Shown one piece after another: positions 28,614 to 36,541 of a DNA stretch of 64,000 nt (position 1 is its first letter; each line of letters begins with the position of its first letter). The notes below the pieces were generated by a model. That model worked only from the letters and a program-made list of their open reading frames with translations. It searched no databases and was not told where the DNA came from. The position numbers and the translations under genes were made by a program. Source of the DNA: Nocardioides insulae DSM 17944 (GTDB lineage: Bacteria; Actinomycetota; Actinomycetes; Propionibacteriales; Nocardioidaceae); assembly GCF_000422825.1 (NCBI RefSeq), contig NZ_KE383929.1:558001-622000 (forward strand). The letters run 5' to 3'.

Positions 28614-30512
28614 CTACTTCTTGCCGGTCTTCTCGTTGGACGGCTGGGTGGTGGAGAGCGCGGCCACGAAGGCCTCCTGAGGCACCTCGACACGGCCGAC
28701 CATCTTCATCCGCTTCTTGCCCTCCTTCTGCTTCTCCAGCAGCTTGCGCTTACGGCTGATGTCGCCGCCGTAGCACTTGGCGAGGACGTCCTTGCGGATG
28801 GCCCGGATGTTCTCCCGGGCGATCACGCGGGCGCCGATGGCGGCCTGGATCGGCACCTCGAACTGCTGCCGCGGGATCAGCTCCTTGAGCTTGGCCGCCA
28901 TCATCACGCCGTAGGAGTACGCCGCATCGCGGTGCACGATCGCGGAGAAGGCGTCCACCGGCTCGCCCTGGAGGAGGATGTCGACCTTGACCAGGTCGGC
29001 GGCCTGCTCGCCGGACAGCTCGTAGTTGAGCGAGGCGTAGCCCTTGGTCTTGGACTTGAGCTGGTCGAAGAAGTCGAAGGCGATCTCACCCATCGGCAGG
29101 GTGTAGCGCATCTCGACGCGGTCCTCGGAGAGGTAGTCCATGCCGAGCAGCGCGCCGCGCTTCTCCTGGCACAGCTCCATGATGGCGCCGATGTAGTCGC
29201 TCGGGGAGAGCAGGGTCGCCTTGACCACCGGCTCGTGCACCTCGGAGATCTTGCCCTCGGGAAACTCGCTCGGGTTGGTCACCACGTGCTCGGAGCCGTC
29301 CTCCATGAAGACCTTGTAGACCACGTTGGGCGCGGTCGAGATCAGGTCGAGGCCGAACTCGCGCTCCAGCCGGTCGCGGGTGATCTCCATATGCAGCAGG
29401 CCCAGGAAGCCGCAGCGGAACCCGAAGCCCAGTGCACCCGAGGTCTCCGGCTCGAAGGTGAGCGCCGCGTCGTTGAGTTGGAGCTTCTCCAGCGCCTCGC
29501 GCAGCACGGGGTACTGGTCGCCGTCGATCGGGTAGAGGCCGGCGAAGACCATCGGGTTGGGGTGCGCGTAGCCGCCGAGCATCTCGGTGGCGGGGCGCGT
29601 GGCCGTCGTGACCGTGTCGCCCACCCGCGATTGACGCACGTCCTTCACTCCGGTGATCAGATAGCCCACCTCGCCGACACCGATGGTGGTCGCCTTGGTC
29701 GGCTCCGGGCTGATCACCCCGACCTCGAGCATCTCGTGGACGGCGTTGGTCGACATCATCCGGATCTTGTCGCGGTGGTTCAGCTGACCGTCGACGACCC
29801 GCACATAGGTGACCACGCCCCGGTAGGTGTCGTAGACCGAGTCGAAGATGAGCGCCCGGGCCGGCGCCTCGGGGTCGCCGACCGGCGGCGGCGTCTGTCG
29901 CACGATCTCGTTGAGCACCTCCTCGACACCCATCCCGGTCTTGGCGCTGACCCGCAGCACCTCGTCCGGCTCGCAGCCGACCAGGTTGGCCAGCTCGGCG
30001 GCGTACTTGTCGGGGTTGGCGCTGGGCAGGTCGATCTTGTTGAGCACCGGGATGATGTGCAGGTCGGCGCCCATGGCGAGATAGAGGTTGGCCAGGGTCT
30101 GGGCCTCGATGCCCTGGGCGGCGTCGACCAGCAAGAGGGCGGCCTCGCACGCCTCCAGCGAGCGCGACACCTCGTAGGTGAAGTCCACGTGCCCAGGAGT
30201 GTCGATCATGTTGAGCACGAACGTGCGGCCGGCGTCCTCGCCCTCACTGACCGTCCAGGGCAGTCGCACCGCCTGGCTCTTGATAGTGATGCCGCGCTCG
30301 CGCTCGATGTCCATGCGGTCGAGGTACTGCGCCCGCGCCTCGCGCTCGCCGACCACGCCGGTCAACTGGAGCATCCGGTCGGCCAGGGTGGACTTGCCAT
30401 GGTCGATGTGCGCGATGATGCAGAAGTTGCGGATGATCGCGGAGTCGGTGGAGCCCGGCTGGGGAGCCGCGGCCTTCGGCGCAGTGGACAAGTCGGCGAA
30501 CACTTCCTTCAC
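28614..30512 (-). CDS. lepA: Elongation factor 4 (LepA)
   Basis: 632 residues from GTG 30512. G1 motif [10 protein letters not shown]3 [28 protein letters not shown], then the LepA-specific C-terminal domain ([21 protein letters not shown] and [26 protein letters not shown]). LepA is a ribosome-associated GTPase that acts in back-translocation/initiation and 30S biogenesis. The N-terminal extension is slightly longer than usual; a start nearer [16 protein letters not shown] is possible. HutD follows in the same transcript. Confidence 0.97.
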   Translation of the reverse strand: MKEVFADLSTAPKAAAPQPGSTDSAIIRNFCIIAHIDHGKSTLADRMLQLTGVVGEREARAQYLDRMDIERERGITIKSQAVRLPWTVSEGEDAGRTFVLNMIDTPGHVDFTYEVSRSLEACEAALLLVDAAQGIEAQTLANLYLAMGADLHIIPVLNKIDLPSANPDKYAAELANLVGCEPDEVLRVSAKTGMGVEEVLNEIVRQTPPPVGDPEAPARALIFDSVYDTYRGVVTYVRVVDGQLNHRDKIRMMSTNAVHEMLEVGVISPEPTKATTIGVGEVGYLITGVKDVRQSRVGDTVTTATRPATEMLGGYAHPNPMVFAGLYPIDGDQYPVLREALEKLQLNDAALTFEPETSGALGFGFRCGFLGLLHMEITRDRLEREFGLDLISTAPNVVYKVFMEDGSEHVVTNPSEFPEGKISEVHEPVVKATLLSPSDYIGAIMELCQEKRGALLGMDYLSEDRVEMRYTLPMGEIAFDFFDQLKSKTKGYASLNYELSGEQAADLVKVDILLQGEPVDAFSAIVHRDAAYSYGVMMAAKLKELIPRQQFEVPIQAAIGARVIARENIRAIRKDVLAKCYGGDISRKRKLLEKQKEGKKRMKMVGRVEVPQEAFVAALSTTQPSNEKTGKK

Positions 30513-30761
30513 AGGGACGTCGATGCCGCCAGTGTCCCATGCACGATGACAAGGGACCCAACCCGCTGCCGCCTGCGCGCTCGGCGCCCTGTTCGCGCCA
30601 CCGGTCAGATCGGGGTGGCCCTCGCTCCCGGGGCGTCGCGACACCCCGGACGTACCGCTGCCGCACCGGGAGTGGGGCCGGTGGGGAGTCGCGGAGCCGG
30701 GGCGTCCTCGGGGGCCAGTGGGGATGCCGCGATCGGGTGGGACACCGCGGGCGGGGGCCTC

Positions 30762-31835
30762 TCAGTACTGGTGGAACCAGAGGCCGAGGTACGCCGACTC
30801 GCCGGGGCAGGTGATGTTGCGATCGCGGTCGGCCTCGACCCACTGGGCCATCACCGCCGCACCGCCCTGGAACATCGCGTCCGCACCACATCGGCGCAGT
30901 GCCTCCGCGCGCGAGGTCTGGCCGGCGGCCCGCCACTCGGGGAGCCCGAGACGGAGGTCGCCCACCACCTGCCCCCACAGGTACTGGGTCGAGTAGACAC
31001 CCACGTCGTAGCCACGGTCCTGGTAGGCCCGGACGCTCCCCCGTACGACCGCGGAGTTGGCCACCGGATCAGCGGACCACTCGAAGTCGCCGACCGGTTC
31101 GACGTCCACCCAGATGGCGGGCGCCTGCAACCCGGCCGAGGTCATCGTGCGGAGGTTGAACAGCGCCTGCTGGTAGCCGGCATTGCCGAGCCGGCCCTGC
31201 TCGGAGGAGGCGTCGAAGGGGCCGTCGTCGGCGTACTGCTGGAGGTGGTGGGCTTCGGGATAGCTGACCACGGCGTACGCACCGAACATCAGGTGGCGCT
31301 GCTTCACCCACTGGCCCTGCTCCGCCAGACACGGGTTGGGGTACATGCCGGGCCCGTTGGTCAGCCCGAGGACGACGAACTCCGAGTCCTCGAACGGCAT
31401 CGGGGCCCCGTGCGACTTCTTCTCCGGGATCCCCATGCCGGCCGGGCACTGCGGCCAGCTGGCGTCCGCGCCGACCACGGGGCCGCGGTCGCGCAGTTCC
31501 GGCAGCGGCGGCACCGTGATGCTGGGCTCGGCCCCGCTCGCGGGGGGAGACGTCGTGGCCGGCGGTGCCGGGTCCGACGAGGCAGGTGCACCAGGCACTG
31601 CCGGGTTGGTCGCACCGGGCGGTTCCTCCCCCGCGGGCGGTGCGGCGGAGCTCGGCGCAGCCGGTGAGGCCGATGACACCGATGAGGCCGGTCCCGCGGG
31701 GTCCTGGGCTTCGCCGGCATCCCGACCCGTCCGGTCGCCGCAACCGGAGAGCAGGACGATCGCCGCGGCCACGCCAGCCACGCCAGCCAGGCCAGCCAGG
31801 CCACGACCGGCGGGGCGTCGTCCGCGGTGGTTCAT
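30762..31835 (-). CDS. Lipoprotein with GH25-like TIM-barrel domain
   Basis: 357 residues. Lipobox LSGC at residue 32 after a hydrophobic stretch, then a Pro/Ala/Ser-rich linker to about residue 110. The C-terminal domain (GADASWPQCPAGMGIPEK, IWVDVEPVGDFEW, YDVGVYSTQYLW) resembles the GH25/DUF1906 barrel of cell-wall lysozyme-like proteins; the acidic residues in IWVDVEP match the usual catalytic position. Extracytoplasmic and lipid-anchored. AGGAG lies 5 nt before ATG 31835. Divergent from the phosphatase gene. Hydrolase activity is plausible but unproven. Confidence 0.75.
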   Translation of the reverse strand: MNHRGRRPAGRGLAGLAGVAGVAAAIVLLSGCGDRTGRDAGEAQDPAGPASSVSSASPAAPSSAAPPAGEEPPGATNPAVPGAPASSDPAPPATTSPPASGAEPSITVPPLPELRDRGPVVGADASWPQCPAGMGIPEKKSHGAPMPFEDSEFVVLGLTNGPGMYPNPCLAEQGQWVKQRHLMFGAYAVVSYPEAHHLQQYADDGPFDASSEQGRLGNAGYQQALFNLRTMTSAGLQAPAIWVDVEPVGDFEWSADPVANSAVVRGSVRAYQDRGYDVGVYSTQYLWGQVVGDLRLGLPEWRAAGQTSRAEALRRCGADAMFQGGAAVMAQWVEADRDRNITCPGESAYLGLWFHQY

Positions 31836-31923
31836 GGTGCTCCTCTGCTCGTCACGTGGGGTTCAGGAAACCGACAGACCTCGCTCACCGTTCATTGTCC
31901 CCATCCCGACAACGTGTCCCATC

Positions 31924-33579
31924 GTGAACCTGCCCTCTCGGACCCCCTCCAGCCCCCTCGACTCCCCCTCCACCCCTGCTGGTGCCGCACTGGGACGCCG
32001 ACAGATCCTGCGCGGGACCGCCGCCGGCGTCGTACTCGCTGCACCTCTGCTCGGCGGACCCCTGCTCGGCGCTCCGGCGGCCTCCGCCTCCGCAGCGGGG
32101 CGGGCGCCCTCCGCTCCGGCGTTCGTGCGCACCGGCCGCCCCGTCCTCACCCACGGGGTGGCCTCCGGTGACGTGACCACCCGCAGCGCGATGCTGTGGT
32201 CGCGGGCGGACCGGCCCGCACGCCTCGTCGCCGAGATCTCCGGAGACCCCGCGTTCCGTCACGCCGTCCGGATCCCCGGACCGCTTCTCACCGCATCCTC
32301 GGACTTCACCGGCTCGCTCCCGCTACACCGACTGCCGGCCGGCGAGGAGCTCTTCTACCGTCTGCGCGCGGTGGACCCACACGACCCGCGCCGGAGCGGA
32401 CCCTGGGAGAGCGGCCGGCTGGTGACCGCCCCGGAGCGGCGGCGCGACGTACGCTTCCTCTGGTCCGGGGACGTGGCCGGACAGGGCTGGGGGGTCAACC
32501 CCGACCTGGGCGGCTTCCGGATCGCCGACGCCATGCGGGCCCGGCGCGCCGACTTCTACCTCAGCTCCGGCGACAACGTGTACGCCGACGGCGTGGTCAC
32601 CGGGAGCGTGGCCCTCCCCGACGGGAGGATCTGGCGGAACCTGGTCACCGAGGAGAAGAGCAAGGTCGCCGAGACGCTCGCGGAGTTCCACGGCAACTAC
32701 CGCTACAACCTGCTCGCCGACAACTGGCGGGCATTCCTCGCCGAGACCTCGGTCATCGCACAGTGGGACGACCACGAGGTCACCAACAACTGGTATCCCG
32801 GCGAGATCCTCGACGACGACCGCTACACCGAACGGCGGGTCGACGTGCTGGCCGCGCGTGCGCGACGGGCCTTCCACGACTACATGCCGGTCAGCGCCGT
32901 CTCCCCCGACCCGGACGGCCGGGTCTACCGGGTGCTGCACCTGGGACCGTCGCTGGACCTGTTCGTCCTGGACATGCGCACCCACAAGGATCCCAACACC
33001 TCCTCGATGGAGACCCGCGCGGACGGCGGCGTGCTCGGCGAGCGACAGACCGCCTGGCTGCTGCGGGAACTGGCCCGCTCCCGCGCCACCTGGAAGGTCA
33101 TCGCCGCAGACCTGCCGATCGGGCTGGTCGTGCGCGACGGCGAGACCGCCCAGGAGGGACTGGCCAACGGCGACCCCGGTTCGCCTCGGGGCCGGGAGAT
33201 CGACCTGGCCCGGGTGCTGTCCGGACTGCAGCGGATGGGCATCCGCAACCACGTATGGCTCACCGCGGACGTCCACTACACCGCCGCGCACCACTACTCA
33301 CCCGACCGGGCGGCGTACCAACGCTTCGACCCGTTCTGGGAGTTCGTCGCCGGCCCGCTCAACGCCGGCTCCTTCCCGCACGGCGACCTGGACGCCACCT
33401 TCGGGCCCTCCCGGGAGTTCGTGTCCTCGCCACAGGCGGCCAACACCTCTCCGCTGGAGGGGCATCAGTACTTCGGCGAGGTCGAGGTCGACGGTCGGAC
33501 CGAGTCGCTCACCGTCACTCTGCGCGACGTCGTTGGTGCCGCGCTCTACACGCGGACCCTGGAACCCGCCGCCCGCTGA
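31924..33579 (+). CDS. Tat-exported PhoD-type alkaline phosphatase
   Basis: 551 residues from GTG 31924. The N-terminus has a Tat motif LGRRQILRGTAAG followed by a hydrophobic core ending near ASASA. The mature protein is PhoD/PhoX-fold metallophosphoesterase: VLTHGVASGDVTTRSAMLWSR (N-terminal PhoD domain), FLWSGDVAGQGWG, YLSSGDNVYADG, WDDHEVTNNW and VWLTADVHYTAAHHY. PhoD enzymes are Ca/Fe phosphodiesterases/monoesterases induced by phosphate limitation. No Pho box was recognised. Distinct from the PhoX at 44.8 kb. Confidence 0.93.
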   Translation: MNLPSRTPSSPLDSPSTPAGAALGRRQILRGTAAGVVLAAPLLGGPLLGAPAASASAAGRAPSAPAFVRTGRPVLTHGVASGDVTTRSAMLWSRADRPARLVAEISGDPAFRHAVRIPGPLLTASSDFTGSLPLHRLPAGEELFYRLRAVDPHDPRRSGPWESGRLVTAPERRRDVRFLWSGDVAGQGWGVNPDLGGFRIADAMRARRADFYLSSGDNVYADGVVTGSVALPDGRIWRNLVTEEKSKVAETLAEFHGNYRYNLLADNWRAFLAETSVIAQWDDHEVTNNWYPGEILDDDRYTERRVDVLAARARRAFHDYMPVSAVSPDPDGRVYRVLHLGPSLDLFVLDMRTHKDPNTSSMETRADGGVLGERQTAWLLRELARSRATWKVIAADLPIGLVVRDGETAQEGLANGDPGSPRGREIDLARVLSGLQRMGIRNHVWLTADVHYTAAHHYSPDRAAYQRFDPFWEFVAGPLNAGSFPHGDLDATFGPSREFVSSPQAANTSPLEGHQYFGEVEVDGRTESLTVTLRDVVGAALYTRTLEPAAR

Positions 33580-33660
33580 TCGGCCGGCTCCACCACCTCC
33601 GCGCCACCACTCCCACTGGCCCGCTCCGGGCGTTCCGGCCCGGCTGTCCCGCTCCGGGAC

Positions 33661-33784
33661 GGTCCGGGTCGGTCCGGGTCGGTCCGGGTCCGTCGGTCCG
33701 GGTCGGTCGGTCCGGGTCGGTCGGCCGCGGTTGGTCGGTCCGGGTCGTTCGGCCCGGGTCGGTCGGTCCGCTTGCGTCGGTCCG
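33661..33784. repeat. GGTCCGGGTC-type tandem repeat in the gap after the phosphatase gene
   Basis: The 300-bp gap between the PhoD gene and the next kinase holds three exact 10-bp units GGTCCGGGTC (33661-33690) and then 12-14-bp variants with an extra GGTC. No gene is visible. The sequence is low-complexity and G-rich on one strand. Confidence 0.9.
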
Positions 33785-33878
33785 GCGGAGTCGGTCTGGC
33801 TGCTCCGGCCGGGCGGGTCGTCGTACCCCCGGCGCACCCCCGGGGGTGGGAGCAGTCGGGCGCGGACGGCGGGTGGGC

Positions 33879-33884
33879 GAGGAT
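33879..33884 (+). promoter_or_regulatory. -10 (GAGGAT) of second APH-type kinase, leaderless
   Basis: GAGGAT is 7 nt before GTG 33892. It would favour GTG 33892 over ATG 33883. Confidence 0.4.
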
Positions 33885-33891
33885 GGTCGGC

Positions 33892-34818
33892 GTGATCGCG
33901 ACGACCATTCCGCACGGCCGCACCGCCCGACGCCTGGACTGGGCGCATCTGCCACCCGTCGTCCGCACCGCGATCGAACGACGGCTGGGCTCCCGGGTGG
34001 TGGGGTCGGAGTCCCAGGACGCCGGCTACACGCCAGGCTTCGCCTCGGTGCTCGTCTGCGCCGACGGGTCGCGGCACTTCGTCAAGGCCGCATCCCTCAA
34101 GGCCCAACGGGCCATCGCGGAGGCCTACCGGGAGGAATCGCGCAACCTCCCCCTGCTGCCGCCGACCGTCCCCGCACCCCGGCTGCAATGGGTGCTCGAC
34201 CAGGACGACTGGTTCGCCCTGGGGATCCAGTACGTCGAGTCCCGCCCGCCGCACCGGCCCTGGGTCGCCGAGGACCTGCGCGCCGCCGCAGACGCCCTTG
34301 TCGAGGCCGGCCGGGCCCTGACGCCCGCGCCGGGACTCGGGCTGAGCACCTTCGCCGAGGAGTTCGCCGCCTACCCGGAGTACTGGTCCCGGCTGACCCA
34401 TCTGCCTCATCACGCGGAGGCCGCCGAACTGGCCGCCGGGTTTGCCGAGGTCACCGCCGGCGACACTCTCGTGCACACCGACATCCGCGACGACAACATC
34501 CTCATCACGCCCGACGGCACCGCCTCGGTGTGCGACTGGAACTGGCCGGTCGTGGGCGCCGACTGGATCGACTCCCTGCTCCTCCTGATCGGGCCGCGCG
34601 GCGACGGCGTCGACGTCGAGGCCGTGATCGCCGACCACCCGCTGCTCGCCGACGTACCGGCCGGATCGCTGGACCGGCTCCTGGCGCTGCTGACCGGATT
34701 CTTCCTGGTCTCCGCCACCGCTACCGCGCCCCGCACGTCGCCGTACCTGCGGACCGTGCAAGGATGGCAGGGCGAGGTGTGCTGGGACTGGCTCTGCGAA
34801 CGCCGCGGCTGGCGCTGA
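33892..34818 (+). CDS. APH-family small-molecule kinase
   Basis: 308 residues from GTG 33892 (ATG 33883 is three codons earlier). Kinase-like fold with the catalytic loop LVHTDIRDDNILI and the metal-binding SVCDWNWPVVGADWID. The N-terminal lobe has SESQDAGYTPGFASVL and a lysine in HFVKAASL. This subfamily is typical of actinobacteria; substrate unknown. It lies just after the repeat block and upstream of rpsT, with no partner gene. Confidence 0.85.
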   Translation: MIATTIPHGRTARRLDWAHLPPVVRTAIERRLGSRVVGSESQDAGYTPGFASVLVCADGSRHFVKAASLKAQRAIAEAYREESRNLPLLPPTVPAPRLQWVLDQDDWFALGIQYVESRPPHRPWVAEDLRAAADALVEAGRALTPAPGLGLSTFAEEFAAYPEYWSRLTHLPHHAEAAELAAGFAEVTAGDTLVHTDIRDDNILITPDGTASVCDWNWPVVGADWIDSLLLLIGPRGDGVDVEAVIADHPLLADVPAGSLDRLLALLTGFFLVSATATAPRTSPYLRTVQGWQGEVCWDWLCERRGWR

Positions 34819-34844
34819 TCCCTCACGGCACCGCTTCGCCGGAT

Positions 34845-34873
34845 TTTGGCGCCTCCGCGCGCGCTGGTAACGT
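34845..34873 (+). promoter_or_regulatory. rpsT promoter
   Basis: TTTGGC (34845-34850) and TAACGT (34868-34873) are spaced 17 bp. Transcription would start near 34880, leaving a leader of about 110 nt before ATG 34990. Confidence 0.55.
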
Positions 34874-34894
34874 TGCTGGTCGCGTGTTCAGCTA

Positions 34895-34925
34895 GGCCTC
34901 TCCCCTCTCACGCCCACGAGAGGCC
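34895..34925 (+). promoter_or_regulatory. Hairpin in the rpsT leader
   Basis: GGCCTCTC (34895-34902) pairs with GAGAGGCC (34918-34925), 8 bp perfect with a 15-nt loop, within the inferred leader. S20 is autoregulated in other bacteria, so this could be a feedback site; inference only. Confidence 0.35.
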
Positions 34926-34989
34926 ACACGGGAGAGCGCGCCAGGCAATCACCACACCCACCTTCGAACACGAGGAACCAAGACTTCAC

Positions 34990-35250
34990 ATGGCGAACAT
35001 CAAGTCGCAGATCAAGCGGAACAAGCAGAACGAGAAGCGCCACGAGCGCAACAAGGCTGTCAAGACCGAGCTCAAGTCGCTGATCCGCAAGTTCCGCGAG
35101 GCCGCCTCCGCCGGCGACAAGGACGCTGCGATCGAGGCCGGCCACGCCGCCAACCGCAAGCTCGACAAGGCCGTCTCCAAGGGCGTCATCCACAAGAACC
35201 AGGCCGCCAACCGCAAGTCGGCCATTGCGAAGAAGGCCGCCTCGCTCTGA
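34990..35250 (+). CDS. rpsT: 30S ribosomal protein S20
   Basis: 86 residues, the family length, beginning [20 protein letters not shown] and ending [12 protein letters not shown]20 binds 16S rRNA early in 30S assembly. The start is ATG 34990. Monocistronic, with a promoter at 34845 and an intrinsic terminator at 35273. It converges on holA, the usual arrangement in actinobacteria. Confidence 0.98.
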   Translation: MANIKSQIKRNKQNEKRHERNKAVKTELKSLIRKFREAASAGDKDAAIEAGHAANRKLDKAVSKGVIHKNQAANRKSAIAKKAASL

Positions 35251-35272
35251 GCCGAGCCCGGCTCTCAGGCCC

Positions 35273-35317
35273 GAGAAGGGCCCGTCTCCTCCGGGGGACG
35301 GGCCCTCTTCTCATTTC
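35273..35317 (+). terminator. Intrinsic terminator of rpsT
   Basis: GGGCCCGTC and GACGGGCCC form a 9-bp stem extended by imperfect AGA/TCT pairing, with a 10-nt loop and then TCTTCTCATTT. It begins 22 bp after the rpsT stop. Confidence 0.88.
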
Positions 35318-35329
35318 CGGCAGCAGGAC

Positions 35330-36295
35330 TCAGCGCGCATGCTCTCGCAGGGCGGTGACCGTGAGGACCATCCGCTCCATGGTGTACGCCGGGTCGCTGG
35401 CCCCTCCCTTGAGGTCGGCGTCGGCAGCGGCGACGGCGCGGATCGCCAGCCCGAGCCCCGACGTGCTCCAACCCCGCGCGAGCCTGCCCAGCGAGTCACG
35501 ACGCCACGGCGGGAGGTTGCCGTCGCGGTTGCCCGCAGCGTGGTTGGCCACCGAGCGGAGCTGCCCTGCCACCGCGGAGAGGATGTAGACCGGCGAGGTG
35601 CCGCGGTCCATCGACCAGCGCAACTCCTCCAGCGCCTTGACCCGCTGGCCGGCGAGGATGGCGTCGGCGATGACGTAGTTCTTCACCTCGGCCCGGCCAC
35701 CGAAGTACTGCTTCACCCGGTCCTCGGTCAGCGTCTCGCCCGGGAAGTCGTCCACCAGTTGGTGCGCGGCCGCCGAGAGCGCCCGGAGATCCTGGCCCAC
35801 CGCCTGGAGCAGGAACTCGATCGCGCCGTCCTCGATCCGGCCACCGAAGGACCGCACCTCGGCCGCGACGAACTTCGGGAACTCCGAGGACTTCGGCTCG
35901 GCACACTTGTGCTCGGTGACAGCCCGCAGCTTGCGCAGCTTGGCGAGCACGCCGCTGCCTCGGGCTCCACCGGAATGCACCAGCACCAGCGCGACCTCCT
36001 CCGAGGGAGCCGCCGCGTAGTCGAGCAGCCCGGCCACGGACTCATCGGGGAGATTCTCCAGCCCGCGCACGATCACGCAGCGGATGCTGGAGAACAGCGA
36101 CGGCGCGGAGAGCTCGCCCAGGGTCGCCAGGGTGAGGTCGGCGGCCTGGGTCTCGCCGAGCTCGGACTCGGGGTCGAACCCCGTGACCGCTCGCCTCACC
36201 TCCGCGACCATGCGCTCGCCGAGGAACTCCTCCTTGCCGGTCACGAGGGTGACCCGCCCGAGGACATCTGCCGCTGCTACACCCTGTCGCGCCAT
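35330..36295 (-). CDS. holA: DNA polymerase III subunit delta
   Basis: 321 residues. AAA+-like clamp-loader fold: N-terminal RVTLVTGKEEFLGERMV (degenerate Walker-like), central LSAPSLFSSIRCVIVRGLENL and LVHSGGARGSGVLAKLRK, C-terminal QLVDDFPGETLTEDRV. The delta subunit opens the beta clamp. Start ATG 36295. It lies in the conserved comEA-comEC-holA cluster, but 246 bp with a tandem repeat separate it from comEC, so it may have its own promoter. Confidence 0.94.
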   Translation of the reverse strand: MARQGVAAADVLGRVTLVTGKEEFLGERMVAEVRRAVTGFDPESELGETQAADLTLATLGELSAPSLFSSIRCVIVRGLENLPDESVAGLLDYAAAPSEEVALVLVHSGGARGSGVLAKLRKLRAVTEHKCAEPKSSEFPKFVAAEVRSFGGRIEDGAIEFLLQAVGQDLRALSAAAHQLVDDFPGETLTEDRVKQYFGGRAEVKNYVIADAILAGQRVKALEELRWSMDRGTSPVYILSAVAGQLRSVANHAAGNRDGNLPPWRRDSLGRLARGWSTSGLGLAIRAVAAADADLKGGASDPAYTMERMVLTVTALREHAR

Positions 36296-36433
36296 GGTGG
36301 GACAAGCCTGTCACAGCACACCGACAGTGCCGGCGCGGGGCGCACGCTCGAGTGCCACCTGACCACCTTCGCGGGCGCGTCTGCCCACTCGCCCGTCCGG
36401 CGAGGCTCGCGACGGCGATGACGCCCGGACCCC

Positions 36434-36500
36434 GGTGAGCCCGGTGAGCCCGGTGAGCCCGGTGAGCCCCGGGGACGCCCGGTGAGCCCGGGTGAGCCCC
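36434..36500. repeat. GGTGAGCCC 9-bp tandem repeat between comEC and holA
   Basis: Four head-to-tail GGTGAGCCC units (36434-36469) with two more near 36480-36497. The 245-bp gap holds no gene. A slippage-prone microsatellite. Confidence 0.9.
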
Positions 36501-36541
36501 CGGGACGCCCGGGCGACGGCGCTCAAGGAATCGGGCTCAGC

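Noticed and set aside
36434-36500. Possible CRISPR array
   Set aside because: Units are 9 bp and contiguous, with no spacers; no cas genes lie nearby. The same applies to the arrays at 33661 and 63773.
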